A stretch of DNA of 64,000 nucleotides from Microbulbifer agarilyticus (GTDB lineage: Bacteria > Pseudomonadota > Gammaproteobacteria > Pseudomonadales > Cellvibrionaceae): NCBI RefSeq assembly GCF_020171345.1, contig NZ_JAIUZM010000001.1, positions 1,426,001 through 1,490,000 of the forward strand, written 5' to 3'. Below are positions 23,963 to 32,390 of the stretch, one piece after another (position 1 is the first letter of the stretch; each line of letters opens with the position of its first letter). A program made the position numbers and the translations under genes. The notes under the pieces are model-generated. The model had not been told where the DNA came from, did no database searches, and saw only the letters and a program-made list of their open reading frames with translations.

Positions 23963-26146
23963 ATGGAGAAGTATACGAACAATTCGGAAGAAGGAGAGTC
24001 CTCTCAGGTTGGTAATATTGACCTGGTCGCTCTGTTTTTTGCTGTATATGAGCGAAAATGGTTCATCATAGCCTTTGCTATCCTGATGACCATTGTCGCT
24101 TACCTTTCGGTTCAGAATATTCGTGATCGCTATCAGGCAACGGCTACGCTGTTGCTTGGTGGCAATGAGGCCAATCTTGTGTCTATTCGAGATGTTTACG
24201 AGGCTGGCGTCCAGCGTCGAGAATTTCTTATGACGCAAGTGGAGATGTTGCGCTCCCGTGGGATCGCGGCGCGAGTGGTGGATGACTTAGACCTGGCCAA
24301 TCACGAAATTTTTAGTCAAGTATCAAAGCCCTCTCTAAAATCTAACATTAAGTCTCTGCTCGGGATTGAAACCTCTGTCGAGAACGTTGATCCAGTGGAA
24401 AAAGCACGCATCCAGCGTGAACGAATCATCAACATTATTGCGAAAAATATTGAAGTTTCGCCGGTTCGCAATACCAAGTTAATCAAGCTTTCCTATGAGA
24501 GCTACTCACCATCGCTTGCGGCCGCAATTCCTAATGCCATGGCACGAGCCTATATTGCAGAACAACAGACGGTTCGCAGTGATGTTACCGAAAAAGCGAC
24601 CAGTTGGTTGAGTGAGCGCCTTGAGAGTCTTCGTGACAAATTAGAGCTATCCGAGCATGCGCTGAATCAATTCCAGCAGCAAGAAGATCTCGTCGATCTG
24701 CAAGGGGTAAGAGGGCTGGCCTCGCAAGAGTTGAACGAGACGATGCAGCAATTGCTGGACGCCAAGCGCGAACTGAAAGGCGTCAGGCTGTTGTATAACC
24801 AAGTGCGGCCCAAGGATGTGCCGGAAGAATCGTTTTTGAGCCAGCCTGAGGTACTGAATCACCCCCTGATTCAGGCAGCCAGTCAGTCAGTGACAAATGC
24901 CCAGCTAGGGGTCACAGAGCTGGCGCGGCGTTACGGCCCGAAACACCCGACGATGCTTGCAGCACAAGATGAGCTGGCGAGTGCGCGTGCACAGTTAAGA
25001 AGTGAAATTCGCAAGCTGGTAGCAAGTATCGAAGTGGATTATGAGCAGGCCGCGCAAAAGGTATACGCATTGGAGGCCGAACTCTCAGGTGCCAAATCGA
25101 GCTTGCAAAATGTTGCGCAAAAAGAAATTCGTTACGACGAACTGAAGCGCGAAGTAGAGGTTAACCGGCAGCTCTACAACACCTTCCTAACACGGTTTAA
25201 AGAGACCCGTGAGGTCTCTGACTACGAGTCTGCAGCCGCTCGCGTGGCGGACCCCGCGGTAATTCCGCGTCGACCACTCGCATCGAAAAAGCAGCTTCTT
25301 ATTCTGTTTGCGTTTTTTGCCAGTGCAGGCCTTGGTGCGGGCATCGTAATTTTATTGGACTTATTGAAAAGTGGTATTCGCGATCCGCAGGATGTGGGCC
25401 GGAAAATTGGTCTGCCACTTTTGGGTATGGTACCGGAGCTTTCCCTAAAGAAGGATGAGCAGCTCGATTTGTACACATACTTTGACCCCAGCCAGCCACA
25501 ATTCTCCGAGGCTATTCGCTCTTTACGTACAGGTGTTGTGTTATCGCGAATGGATGATAAGGCTGATGTAATTTGCGTTACCTCATCTGCACCATCAGAA
25601 GGCAAAACGACGATATCGACCAATCTCTCCTTCTCTCTCGGTCAGTTGGAAAAGGTGCTGCTAATCGATGCTGATATGCGGCGGCCCTCCGTTGGTCGAA
25701 GGTTTTCTGTTGCGCCGAGTCGTCCGGGTCTCGCGGATATTTTGTCCGGTCGCTTTACCGTCGATGAATGCGTGGTGAAAGATGAAAGAAGCGGTATCGA
25801 TATCATTCCCGCGGGAATTCGACCGGAAGATCCCCAGCGACTGCTTGGCTCCTCTCAGTTCCAAAAGCTGATTAAGGAACTCCGCGGAAAATATGACCGT
25901 ATTATTATTGACACTCCACCGGTACAAGCTGTGAGTGATGTATTGGTCATCTCGAGACTAGTCTGTTCTGTGCTTTATGTCGTGCGGGCCGAAGAAACGA
26001 GAATCGGTGTTATCCGTGCCGGTATCTCACGTCTACTTAACTTAGGAGTGAAGCCAGAAGGGGTGGTGCTCAATAGCGTTGTTATGACGCGTCGCGGAGC
26101 CTATTCAGACCAATATTACGGGCATTATCCGGACTACGCACATTAG
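23963..26146 (+). CDS. Polysaccharide co-polymerase / tyrosine autokinase (Wzc-like)
   Basis: 727 residues in the full Wzc/BY-kinase arrangement. A Wzz-type chain-length domain with a first membrane segment lies about residues 32-53. A long coiled-coil periplasmic region spans about 200-430, and a second membrane segment about 445-468. The cytoplasmic kinase has Walker A SSAPSEGKTT (Lys548), Walker A' VLLIDADMRRP (Asp569, Asp571) and a Walker B-like RIIIDTPPV. The C-terminus ends in a tyrosine cluster, AYSDQYYGHYPDY, the autophosphorylation site. The protein controls chain length and export with the OPX protein nine bases upstream. The next gene encodes a matching phosphatase. Confidence 0.95.
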   Translation: MEKYTNNSEEGESSQVGNIDLVALFFAVYERKWFIIAFAILMTIVAYLSVQNIRDRYQATATLLLGGNEANLVSIRDVYEAGVQRREFLMTQVEMLRSRGIAARVVDDLDLANHEIFSQVSKPSLKSNIKSLLGIETSVENVDPVEKARIQRERIINIIAKNIEVSPVRNTKLIKLSYESYSPSLAAAIPNAMARAYIAEQQTVRSDVTEKATSWLSERLESLRDKLELSEHALNQFQQQEDLVDLQGVRGLASQELNETMQQLLDAKRELKGVRLLYNQVRPKDVPEESFLSQPEVLNHPLIQAASQSVTNAQLGVTELARRYGPKHPTMLAAQDELASARAQLRSEIRKLVASIEVDYEQAAQKVYALEAELSGAKSSLQNVAQKEIRYDELKREVEVNRQLYNTFLTRFKETREVSDYESAAARVADPAVIPRRPLASKKQLLILFAFFASAGLGAGIVILLDLLKSGIRDPQDVGRKIGLPLLGMVPELSLKKDEQLDLYTYFDPSQPQFSEAIRSLRTGVVLSRMDDKADVICVTSSAPSEGKTTISTNLSFSLGQLEKVLLIDADMRRPSVGRRFSVAPSRPGLADILSGRFTVDECVVKDERSGIDIIPAGIRPEDPQRLLGSSQFQKLIKELRGKYDRIIIDTPPVQAVSDVLVISRLVCSVLYVVRAEETRIGVIRAGISRLLNLGVKPEGVVLNSVVMTRRGAYSDQYYGHYPDYAH

Positions 26147-26170
26147 GTAGAGTCAGAATTTTGGCGGGCA

Positions 26171-26193
26171 GGAGCGCTATCCGGAAGCGCTCC
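26171..26193 (+). terminator. Hairpin without U-tract after the kinase gene
   Basis: An 8-bp perfect stem (26171-26178 with 26186-26193) and 7-base loop lie 25 bases after the kinase stop. No T-run follows, so it may be an attenuator or mRNA-stabilising hairpin between kinase and phosphatase rather than a full terminator. Confidence 0.4.
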
Positions 26194-26291
26194 TTGGTGA
26201 TTCGTCCTGGGTTCTGGTCCTGGTATAGGTGAGCCTTTACCTGACTCTCGATTTTACGATCTATGCGCGTTAAATGCGGTAGTATTCTCGC

Positions 26292-27026
26292 ATGATAGAT
26301 CTCCATCACCATTTTCTGCCGGGCATAGATGACGGCCCTCGCACGTTCGAACACAGCATGCGTCTGGTTCGTGCTGCTGCAGCAAATGGCATCACTCATA
26401 TGGTGGCAACGCCGCATATTCACCCGGGGCGTTACCCCAACACGGTGAACTCAATTGGTAATGCCTTTCGTAAGTTTCTCGACCAGCTCCCTGCTGATGA
26501 AGATCTTGGCGTGAAATTTGCCCTTGCCGCAGAGATACGAGTATCGGAGGACCTGATCAACCTTGCCTCTTCTGGTCAGCTACCTGCGCTCGGTCACTGG
26601 GAAGGTGATCCCATCATCTTGTTAGAAATGCCGCATAGTCATATTCCTGCGGGTATTACGAATTTGGTCGGCTGGCTGGCTCGTCAAAATATACGCGCTA
26701 TGATCGCGCACCCGGAGCGGAACAAAGAGATTTTGCGGGATCTTGGCCGAATTAAGCCTCTCGTAGATGTGGGTTGTTTATTTCAGGTTACTGCAGGTGC
26801 TCTGGTGGGACAGTTTGGGATGCCAGTGCAGGTGCGTGCGAAGCAAATTCTCAAGCAAGGTTTGGTCACCGTATTGGCCACTGACGCGCACCATATAATT
26901 CGGCGCCCACCAAACCTGGCGGAAGGCCGCAAAGCTGCTGAAGAGATTGTTGGTGAATCACTCGCCTGGCAGCTGGTCAGAGACAATCCCGAAAAAATTG
27001 TTCGCGAGCGGACTTTCCTACCCTGA
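26292..27026 (+). CDS. CpsB/CapC-type (PHP-fold) tyrosine-protein phosphatase
   Basis: A 244-residue PHP-domain protein opening MIDLHHHFLPGIDDGPRT, the metal-binding HxHxxPGIDDG signature of CpsB/CapC/YwqE phosphatases. It continues with MVATPHIHPGRYPN, an AEIRVSEDL segment, MIAHPERN and ATDAHH, which supply the remaining metal ligands. These enzymes dephosphorylate the tyrosine cluster of the BY-kinase and so reset the export machine. Its place 145 bases after the Wzc-like gene supports that pairing. Gram-negative clusters more often use a low-molecular-weight phosphatase (Wzb), so the PHP type is a mild oddity. It is the last gene of the polysaccharide cluster. Confidence 0.92.
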   Translation: MIDLHHHFLPGIDDGPRTFEHSMRLVRAAAANGITHMVATPHIHPGRYPNTVNSIGNAFRKFLDQLPADEDLGVKFALAAEIRVSEDLINLASSGQLPALGHWEGDPIILLEMPHSHIPAGITNLVGWLARQNIRAMIAHPERNKEILRDLGRIKPLVDVGCLFQVTAGALVGQFGMPVQVRAKQILKQGLVTVLATDAHHIIRRPPNLAEGRKAAEEIVGESLAWQLVRDNPEKIVRERTFLP

Positions 27027-27254
27027 GTAAGTTTGGCAGTGCCTCTATTAGACTCCGTCTAGCCAAGTATTCAGCTATTTTTCGCCAAAAGTTTACGGAA
27101 AATGACAGCTGTATGCCCGGCACATAAGTGATCTATCTGCAGCCATTGTGTGGCCAATTGCACATTTAGACTGAAATCCCTCCACTAGTCACTTATTTCC
27201 CCCCCCAAATCGCCATTCTGGATCTATCAATAGATGGGCTGTCCCATCTACCTA

Positions 27255-27283
27255 TTGACATTAGTTACACGCGTAACTAAATT
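27255..27283 (+). promoter_or_regulatory. Promoter of the hpd operon
   Basis: A perfect -35 TTGACA (27255-27260), a 17-base spacer and TAAATT (27278-27283, four of six consensus bases) place a transcription start near 27290, leaving a leader of about 75 bases. The spacer is filled by an inverted repeat. Confidence 0.65.
27261..27280. promoter_or_regulatory. Operator-like palindrome inside the hpd promoter
   Basis: Perfect 8-base arms TTAGTTAC and GTAACTAA flank a 4-base centre. The site occupies the spacer and touches the -10, the classic position for a repressor. Its form resembles sites of MarR-type dimers, but no such regulator gene is present in the window. Confidence 0.65.
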
Positions 27284-27367
27284 CGTTGCACCTGAAACCA
27301 AGTGGACCCAGCGGCCACAAGCCGCATCCCTGGTCCTAATAACGAATCCTGTATAACGGAGGATCAC

Positions 27368-28459
27368 ATGGCCGATTTGTTTGAGAACCCCATGGGCCTG
27401 GACGGCTTTGAATTCGTCGAGTTCACAGCACCTGAGAAGGGCATTCTGGAAACCGTGTTCGAGGCCATGGGCTTCACCAAGGTAGCCCGCCACCGCACTA
27501 AAGAAGTGGAGCTGTGGCGCCAGGGTGATATCAACTTCATCACCAACTACGAGCCCGGTAGCCACGCCGACTACTATGCGCGTGAGCACGGCCCCTCCGC
27601 CTGTGGCCTCGCATTCCGCGTTAAAGACGCCACCTTTGCCTACAACGAAGCGATCAAGAAGGGCGCCCAGCCGGTCGATGTTGCAACCGGCCCTATGGAG
27701 CTGCGCCTGCCGGCGATCAAGGGCATTGGTGGTGCCACCCTGTACCTGATCGACCGTTATAAAGAAGGCGAGACCATCTACGACATCGACTTCCAATGGC
27801 TGGAAGGTGTCGACAAGCATCCCGAAGGTTGTGGTTTCCACACCCTCGACCACCTCACCCATAACGTGTACCGCGGCCGTATGGACTACTGGGCCAAGTA
27901 CTACGAAGACCTGTTCAACTTCCGTGAAATCCGCTACTTCGACATTAAGGGCGAATACACCGGTCTGCTGTCCAAGGCGATGACCGCACCGGACGGCAAG
28001 ATCCGTATCCCCCTGAACGAAGAAGCCGCCGGTGGCGGTGGCCAGATCGAAGAGTTCCTGATGAAGTACAACGGCGAAGGCATCCAGCACATCGCCTTTG
28101 CCTGTGACGACCTGATCGCCTGCTGGGATCGCCTGAAGGCGCGCGGCATGGAGTTCATGACTGCGCCGCCGAACACCTACTACGACATGCTGGAAGAGCG
28201 CCTGCCGGGCCATGGTGAGCCCACCGAAGAATTCAAGTCTCGCGGCATTCTGCTGGACGGCACCACCGAGGGCGGCCAGCCACGCCTGTTGCTGCAGATT
28301 TTCTCCGCCAACATGCTCGGCCCGGTGTTCTTTGAGTTTATCCAGCGCAAGGAAGACGAAGGTTTCGGTGAAGGTAACTTCAAGGCGCTGTTCGAATCCA
28401 TCGAGCGCGACCAGCTCGAGCGTGGTGTGATCGGTAACGAAGACAAGCCGGCGGCCTAA
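27368..28459 (+). CDS. hpd: 4-hydroxyphenylpyruvate dioxygenase
   Basis: 363 residues from ATG 27368, chosen because GGAGGA precedes it; the open frame reaches 27302 without a better start. Two VOC domains are present, the C-terminal one catalytic. The iron ligands are His162 (in [14 protein letters not shown]), His241 (GEGIQHIAF) and Glu323 ([10 protein letters not shown]), one off the positions known for the Pseudomonas fluorescens enzyme. The C-terminal [17 protein letters not shown] is also typical. The enzyme converts 4-hydroxyphenylpyruvate to homogentisate in tyrosine degradation. It starts a three-gene operon with a small VOC protein and fumarylacetoacetase. Base composition is clearly richer in G+C than in the polysaccharide cluster to the left. 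Confidence 0.97.
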   Translation: MADLFENPMGLDGFEFVEFTAPEKGILETVFEAMGFTKVARHRTKEVELWRQGDINFITNYEPGSHADYYAREHGPSACGLAFRVKDATFAYNEAIKKGAQPVDVATGPMELRLPAIKGIGGATLYLIDRYKEGETIYDIDFQWLEGVDKHPEGCGFHTLDHLTHNVYRGRMDYWAKYYEDLFNFREIRYFDIKGEYTGLLSKAMTAPDGKIRIPLNEEAAGGGGQIEEFLMKYNGEGIQHIAFACDDLIACWDRLKARGMEFMTAPPNTYYDMLEERLPGHGEPTEEFKSRGILLDGTTEGGQPRLLLQIFSANMLGPVFFEFIQRKEDEGFGEGNFKALFESIERDQLERGVIGNEDKPAA

Positions 28460-28498
28460 GCGCCCCGGTTCCACTCTGGATAACTTGGATATATAGCT

Positions 28499-29047
28499 AT
28501 GGCGATTCAACGAATCCACCATGTGGCCTATCGCTGTAAAGATGCCAAGGAGACCGTGGAGTTTTACCGCGATCTCCTCGGTATGGAATTCCAGCTCGCG
28601 ATCGCCGAAGACAAGGTGCCTTCCACCGGGGCGCCTGACCCTTACATGCACGTGTTCCTCGATGCAGGGCAGGGCAATGTACTGGCGTTTTTCGAACTGC
28701 CGAATTCCCCGGATATGGGCCGCGATGAAAATACCCCGCAATGGGTACAGCACATTGCGATGGAAGTGGAGAGCATGGACGAACTACTGTCGATGAAGCA
28801 GAAGCTCGAAGATGCCGGTATCGATGTGCTCGGCCCCACCGACCACACGATTTTTAAATCCATCTATTTCTTTGATCCAAACGGCCACCGCATCGAGCTC
28901 GCTGCCAATACCGCCAAGCCCGGTATGCACAAGGAGTTGAAGCGCGTCGCCGAGGATATGCTGGAAGAGTGGTCGCGGACCAAAAAGGCACCGCGACATG
29001 CGGCCTGGATGCATGGTGAAGAAGAGTTCAAGGCTCTCGACCCCTAA
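28499..29047 (+). CDS. VOC family protein in the hpd operon
   Basis: A 182-residue single VOC module pair: IHHVAYRCKDAKETVEFYRDLLGMEF at the N-terminus, PQWVQHIAMEVESMDEL in the middle and FFDPNGHRIELAAN near residue 130. His8, His85 and Glu133 form a complete metal-binding triad, so this is probably an active metalloenzyme and not a degenerate binding protein. It lies 39 bases after hpd and 28 before the fumarylacetoacetase gene. Homogentisate dioxygenase and maleylacetoacetate isomerase, which act between those two steps, are not encoded here. Whether this VOC protein takes part in the missing chemistry or has a side role, for example detoxification, cannot be told. Confidence 0.85.
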   Translation: MAIQRIHHVAYRCKDAKETVEFYRDLLGMEFQLAIAEDKVPSTGAPDPYMHVFLDAGQGNVLAFFELPNSPDMGRDENTPQWVQHIAMEVESMDELLSMKQKLEDAGIDVLGPTDHTIFKSIYFFDPNGHRIELAANTAKPGMHKELKRVAEDMLEEWSRTKKAPRHAAWMHGEEEFKALDP

Positions 29048-29075
29048 ATCAATCAACTATTAAGAGGACGGCACA

Positions 29076-30086
29076 GTGAAGTTAGCCAGCCTGAAAAGTG
29101 GCCGCGACGGCAAGCTCGTCGTAGTGAGCGATGACTTAACCCGCATGGCGGATGCCAGCGAAATCGCACCCACATTGCAAAGCGCCCTGGATGAGTGGGC
29201 AAGTGTTTCTACCCAGTTGGAAGCGCTGCAAAGCAAACTGAATAGCGGTGAGATCACGGGCGAGACCTTCGACCAGGCCATGTGCCATTCACCCCTGCCA
29301 CGCGCCTACCACTGGGCCGATGGCAGTGCCTATGTGAACCACGTTGAGCTGGTGCGCAAGGCGCGCAATGCAGAAATGCCGGAAAGCTTCTGGACCGACC
29401 CACTGATGTACCAGGGCGGTTCCGACACCTTCCTCGCACCTCGTGCGCCGGTAGTAATGCCGCAGAGTGAAGGCTTCGGCATCGACTTCGAAGCGGAAAT
29501 TGCCGTCATCACCGACGACGTGCCCATGGGTATTTCCCCCGAAGATGCACTGAAACACATCAAGCTGGTGATGCTGGTAAATGACGTGTCCCTGCGTGGC
29601 CTGATCCCGAACGAGCTCGGTAAGGGCTTTGGCTTCTACCAGTCCAAGCCATCCAGTGCCTTCTCCCCGGTGTGTGTAACCCCGGAGCAGCTCGGCGATG
29701 CCTGGCAGCAGGGCAAGCTGCACCTGCCGCTGGTATCCCACCTGAATGGCGACAAGTTCGGTGAACCCAATGCCGGTGTGGATATGACTTTCCACTTCGG
29801 TCAGTTGATCGCCCACGCCGCGAAAACCCGTCCACTGGGTGCCGGCACCATCATTGGCTCCGGTACCGTATCCAACAAGCTCGACGGTGGCCCGGGCAAG
29901 CCGGTGAAAGAGGGTGGTGTTGGTTACAGCTGTATTGCGGAAATTCGCATGATCGAAACCATTCAGGACGGCAAGCCCACCACGCCGTTTATGCAGTTCG
30001 GTGACAGCATCGCCATCGAAATGTTGGATGACAAAGGCCAGTCGGTTTTTGGTCGTATTGAGCAGGTGGTAGAGCAGCAGGCTTGA
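29076..30086 (+). CDS. Fumarylacetoacetate hydrolase family protein (probable fumarylacetoacetase)
   Basis: A 336-residue FAH-superfamily protein. The GTG start at 29076 follows AAGAGGA. An N-terminal domain of about 90 residues precedes the catalytic part, which shows HWADGSAYVNHVELVRKAR, the metal-ligand region GIDFEAEIAVITDDVP, MLVNDVSLRGLIPNELGKG and GAGTIIGSGTVSN. This length and the YxxHVxxxRxAR pattern match the bacterial two-domain fumarylacetoacetases of tyrosine catabolism, which split fumarylacetoacetate into fumarate and acetoacetate. Operon position after hpd supports this. It is the last gene of the operon and runs into a hairpin shared with the convergent regulator. Confidence 0.92.
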   Translation: MKLASLKSGRDGKLVVVSDDLTRMADASEIAPTLQSALDEWASVSTQLEALQSKLNSGEITGETFDQAMCHSPLPRAYHWADGSAYVNHVELVRKARNAEMPESFWTDPLMYQGGSDTFLAPRAPVVMPQSEGFGIDFEAEIAVITDDVPMGISPEDALKHIKLVMLVNDVSLRGLIPNELGKGFGFYQSKPSSAFSPVCVTPEQLGDAWQQGKLHLPLVSHLNGDKFGEPNAGVDMTFHFGQLIAHAAKTRPLGAGTIIGSGTVSNKLDGGPGKPVKEGGVGYSCIAEIRMIETIQDGKPTTPFMQFGDSIAIEMLDDKGQSVFGRIEQVVEQQA

Positions 30087-30116
30087 ACGGGATAAATATC
30101 CTGGCTCGGGCTCCCC

Positions 30117-30155
30117 AAGGCCAATATGCAGTTATTGATTCTGCATGTTGGCCTT
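30117..30155. terminator. Hairpin between convergent fah and regulator genes
   Basis: A 15-base stem with one wobble pair (30117-30131 with 30141-30155) and a 9-base loop that overlaps the stop codon of the minus-strand regulator. It is followed on the plus strand by TTGTTG, so it is only a moderate terminator for the hpd operon. Confidence 0.55.
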
Positions 30156-32249
30156 TGTTGTATCTGGCATAGCGATGACTCGCACCAAGTCGCTTTCGGC
30201 TAACAGAGACTTCACAACTACAATTTTCCGGGCATTCGAATCCAGGTCAAAATTCAGCCGAAAGCGATTTCGCGCAAGTGTGCGCTGTTCCCGCAGGCCA
30301 GATTCGAGATGAACTCGATGGATTTCTGAATCGGTCCCGGTGCGATCCGTGTAGTACAACCAATCGTTATGAGTACGCCATCGATTGGGGCTGACATCGG
30401 GTAGTTGCACGAGCTGTATAGGTCTATCGCCAGATCGGTGCAGCCAGGCGAGGCGGTCTGCATCGATGAATATTGCACTGTCTTTATCCACCTCTCGCAT
30501 GGCAATGTAATTTTTGTGCAGCGGCTCCGGCTTGCCGCCCGGAGCCGCTTTGTACAGGGTGGGTGTTCCGGATGAAAGTTTGCTGAAATAAATACTGCTG
30601 CCGTCCCTGCTCCACGTCGGATGGCCGAGCGTGTCTACACCGTTACCAAAATAGTTTACTTGGCCATCGTCAACCGAAAGTAAAAATATCCTGCCGTCCA
30701 ACAAGCCTGTCAGTTGACTGCCATCAGGGCTAACCTGAAGTGATTGAAGTGTCGCAGTGGGCGGGAGCTCGAGTATCGCGCGACTCTCACCTTGGCTCGA
30801 TTGAAACTGCAGCGATTGCTCTCGTTCAGTGCGCGATAGGAAGTAGAGTCCAGCCCCGTACGGATGGATTACCGGGTAATCTTCAGCGTTAGGGAGGCTG
30901 AACTGGCTCGTTGCCATCAATGCAGTGTCGTGGAATGGTAATGGCTGTTGCTGCAGGTCGAGATAGTTGCCGTTATGCGTCCGCATGAAAAAGCAATTTT
31001 CCCCACAGTGGTGGAAGACGTGGTTGGTATTGCCGTTAACACTTGAGTAAGTGACAAACCGATCTGTATCCAACAAGTACTTCGCGAGTTCTCCCGTAAA
31101 CCCTGATAGCACCACGGCCCGTCCATCCTCGGACCATGCCGCTCGCAGGTAGAGTTGGCTAAGATTTCGAGTGTGTAGCAGAGCGCCTGTTGCGACATCC
31201 AGAATTAGCAGTTCCTGTTTGTCTCGGTTGAGACTGCGCAATACCACTAGCTTATGACCATCTTTCGACTCACGTGCGAAAAAATCGAAAGTGCCGTTAT
31301 TGCCCGGCTCGGTTACATGCTCAAGCGTATAGTCCTCGAGTGCCAGCCGCGTGATTCCAGGGGTTGACGATGCCGGGCTAGATTTGAAATACAAGGCATT
31401 TCCATTGTAACTCCACCCGGAAAGATACTGTTTTCTGCCCTCCGGCAACGAAATGGATTGTAGGTTTATCAGACCATGGTCAACATCATAGTCTGCGACA
31501 AAATGGTCGAGCTCATTGCCAGCGGTACTCCGGGTAAAAGCCAGCTGATTGCCATTTGGTGACCAATGAGCGTTTGCATAATTGGCCTTTTCCCATGTTA
31601 GTCGCTGCACCTGCTGCGTTTGCAGGTCTTTCACATATAACTGCAAAAAGTCGTCTTTGTTGGCTCGGTGGGCAAATACCAGTCTATTGGTGGCTGGATT
31701 GTAGTCCGGGTTCACCTCAGAGCCTGGCATCAGCGTGAGGCGAGAAACTTCCACCTTTTTTGTCGTTTCAGGCTGTATAAAGAGCAACAGAGTGCCGATT
31801 AGCGCAATCGTCGCGAGCCCAGCGACACACCATAGTGCTCTAGCCCTTGAGGTTGGTGGCTTTATGGGTCTTTTTTCCACCTTGGCGATCAATGCATATC
31901 CTTTCAGCGGAACCGTGCGGATATAGTTGGGGTTGCGTGCGTCATCCCCCAGGCAGTCCCGCAGCTTGCGAATCATTGCCCGAAGGGCATCATCGCCTAC
32001 CACTCGGTCAGCCCAGATATGGGTGTTGATGGTTTTGCGGCTTACGGTATGACCGGCGTGATCGACCAGTAATTTCAGTAGACTGTTGACCTGTGGCTCA
32101 AGCCGCCGTGCATCTCCATCGTAAGTGATGGTGGCGTGAGTGGGCGTGTAGAGGTAGTCACCAATTCGGAAAGCGCTGGATGTTGGCTGCTGTCCACGCA
32201 TCATATGTACCCAATCGATCAATTCTTCCCTGTGAACTTGTGTGAACAT
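30132..32249 (-). CDS. CadC-like transmembrane transcriptional regulator with TolB-like beta-propeller
   Basis: 705 residues from ATG 32249, preceded by AAGGTG at good spacing; GTG 32270 and ATG 32204 are alternatives. An OmpR-type winged helix occupies about residues 25-120 (FRIGDYLYTPTHATITYDGD, VSRKTINTHIWADRVVGDDA, IRTVPLKGYALIA). A single membrane segment follows (about 139-158, WCVAGLATIALIGTLLLFI). The periplasmic remainder is a WD40/TolB-like propeller with repeats such as NYANAHWSPNGNQLAFTR and HPTWSRDGSSIYFSK. Such proteins sense outside signals and bind DNA without phosphorylation. The divergent serine hydrolase gene is its probable target. A repeat-rich operator overlaps the start region, suggesting autoregulation. 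Confidence 0.9.
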   Translation of the reverse strand: MFTQVHREELIDWVHMMRGQQPTSSAFRIGDYLYTPTHATITYDGDARRLEPQVNSLLKLLVDHAGHTVSRKTINTHIWADRVVGDDALRAMIRKLRDCLGDDARNPNYIRTVPLKGYALIAKVEKRPIKPPTSRARALWCVAGLATIALIGTLLLFIQPETTKKVEVSRLTLMPGSEVNPDYNPATNRLVFAHRANKDDFLQLYVKDLQTQQVQRLTWEKANYANAHWSPNGNQLAFTRSTAGNELDHFVADYDVDHGLINLQSISLPEGRKQYLSGWSYNGNALYFKSSPASSTPGITRLALEDYTLEHVTEPGNNGTFDFFARESKDGHKLVVLRSLNRDKQELLILDVATGALLHTRNLSQLYLRAAWSEDGRAVVLSGFTGELAKYLLDTDRFVTYSSVNGNTNHVFHHCGENCFFMRTHNGNYLDLQQQPLPFHDTALMATSQFSLPNAEDYPVIHPYGAGLYFLSRTEREQSLQFQSSQGESRAILELPPTATLQSLQVSPDGSQLTGLLDGRIFLLSVDDGQVNYFGNGVDTLGHPTWSRDGSSIYFSKLSSGTPTLYKAAPGGKPEPLHKNYIAMREVDKDSAIFIDADRLAWLHRSGDRPIQLVQLPDVSPNRWRTHNDWLYYTDRTGTDSEIHRVHLESGLREQRTLARNRFRLNFDLDSNARKIVVVKSLLAESDLVRVIAMPDTTKANMQNQ

Positions 32250-32281
32250 CGCTGAAGACACCTTGTACACACAAGTTCACA
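32231..32281. promoter_or_regulatory. Repeat-rich operator at the start of the CadC-like regulator gene
   Basis: Perfect 14-base inverted repeats lie at 32231-32244 and 32268-32281, 23 bases apart. Each arm is itself extended as two TGTGAAC-type heptamers with a 10-base period: 32231-32237 plus 32241-32247, and on the other strand 32281-32275 plus 32271-32265 with one mismatch. A 10-base direct repeat is the usual layout for OmpR-type winged helices. Confidence 0.75.
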
Positions 32282-32390
32282 ACTCTTCGTTTGCCGGCCA
32301 ATACGGCACCCGGCAAGTTCCTCATATTTAATCACAGCCGTCGCCATGATGGCCTCACGATACACCGCAGGGTATGAACGAGGGGACCTT

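Larger units (their letters stand above)
27027..27367. other. Intergenic control region of the tyrosine-catabolism operon
   Basis: 341 bases. The left half shows nothing I can name, apart from a run of eight or more C around 27200. The right half holds an interrupted inverted repeat (27227-27258, arms matching except for a 4-base bulge), a promoter with a perfect TTGACA, an operator-like palindrome and a GGAGGA ribosome-binding site before 27368. Confidence 0.7.

Noticed and set aside
27248..28753. A 501-codon minus-strand open frame opposite hpd
   Set aside because: It is the antisense shadow of the G+C-rich hpd and VOC genes; its His/Val-rich protein has no recognisable family, while the plus-strand proteins have full catalytic sets.
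28499..29047. Possible naming of the small VOC protein as homogentisate dioxygenase
   Set aside because: Known homogentisate dioxygenases are cupin proteins of about 430 residues; the VOC fold and 182 residues do not match, so only the context suggests a link.
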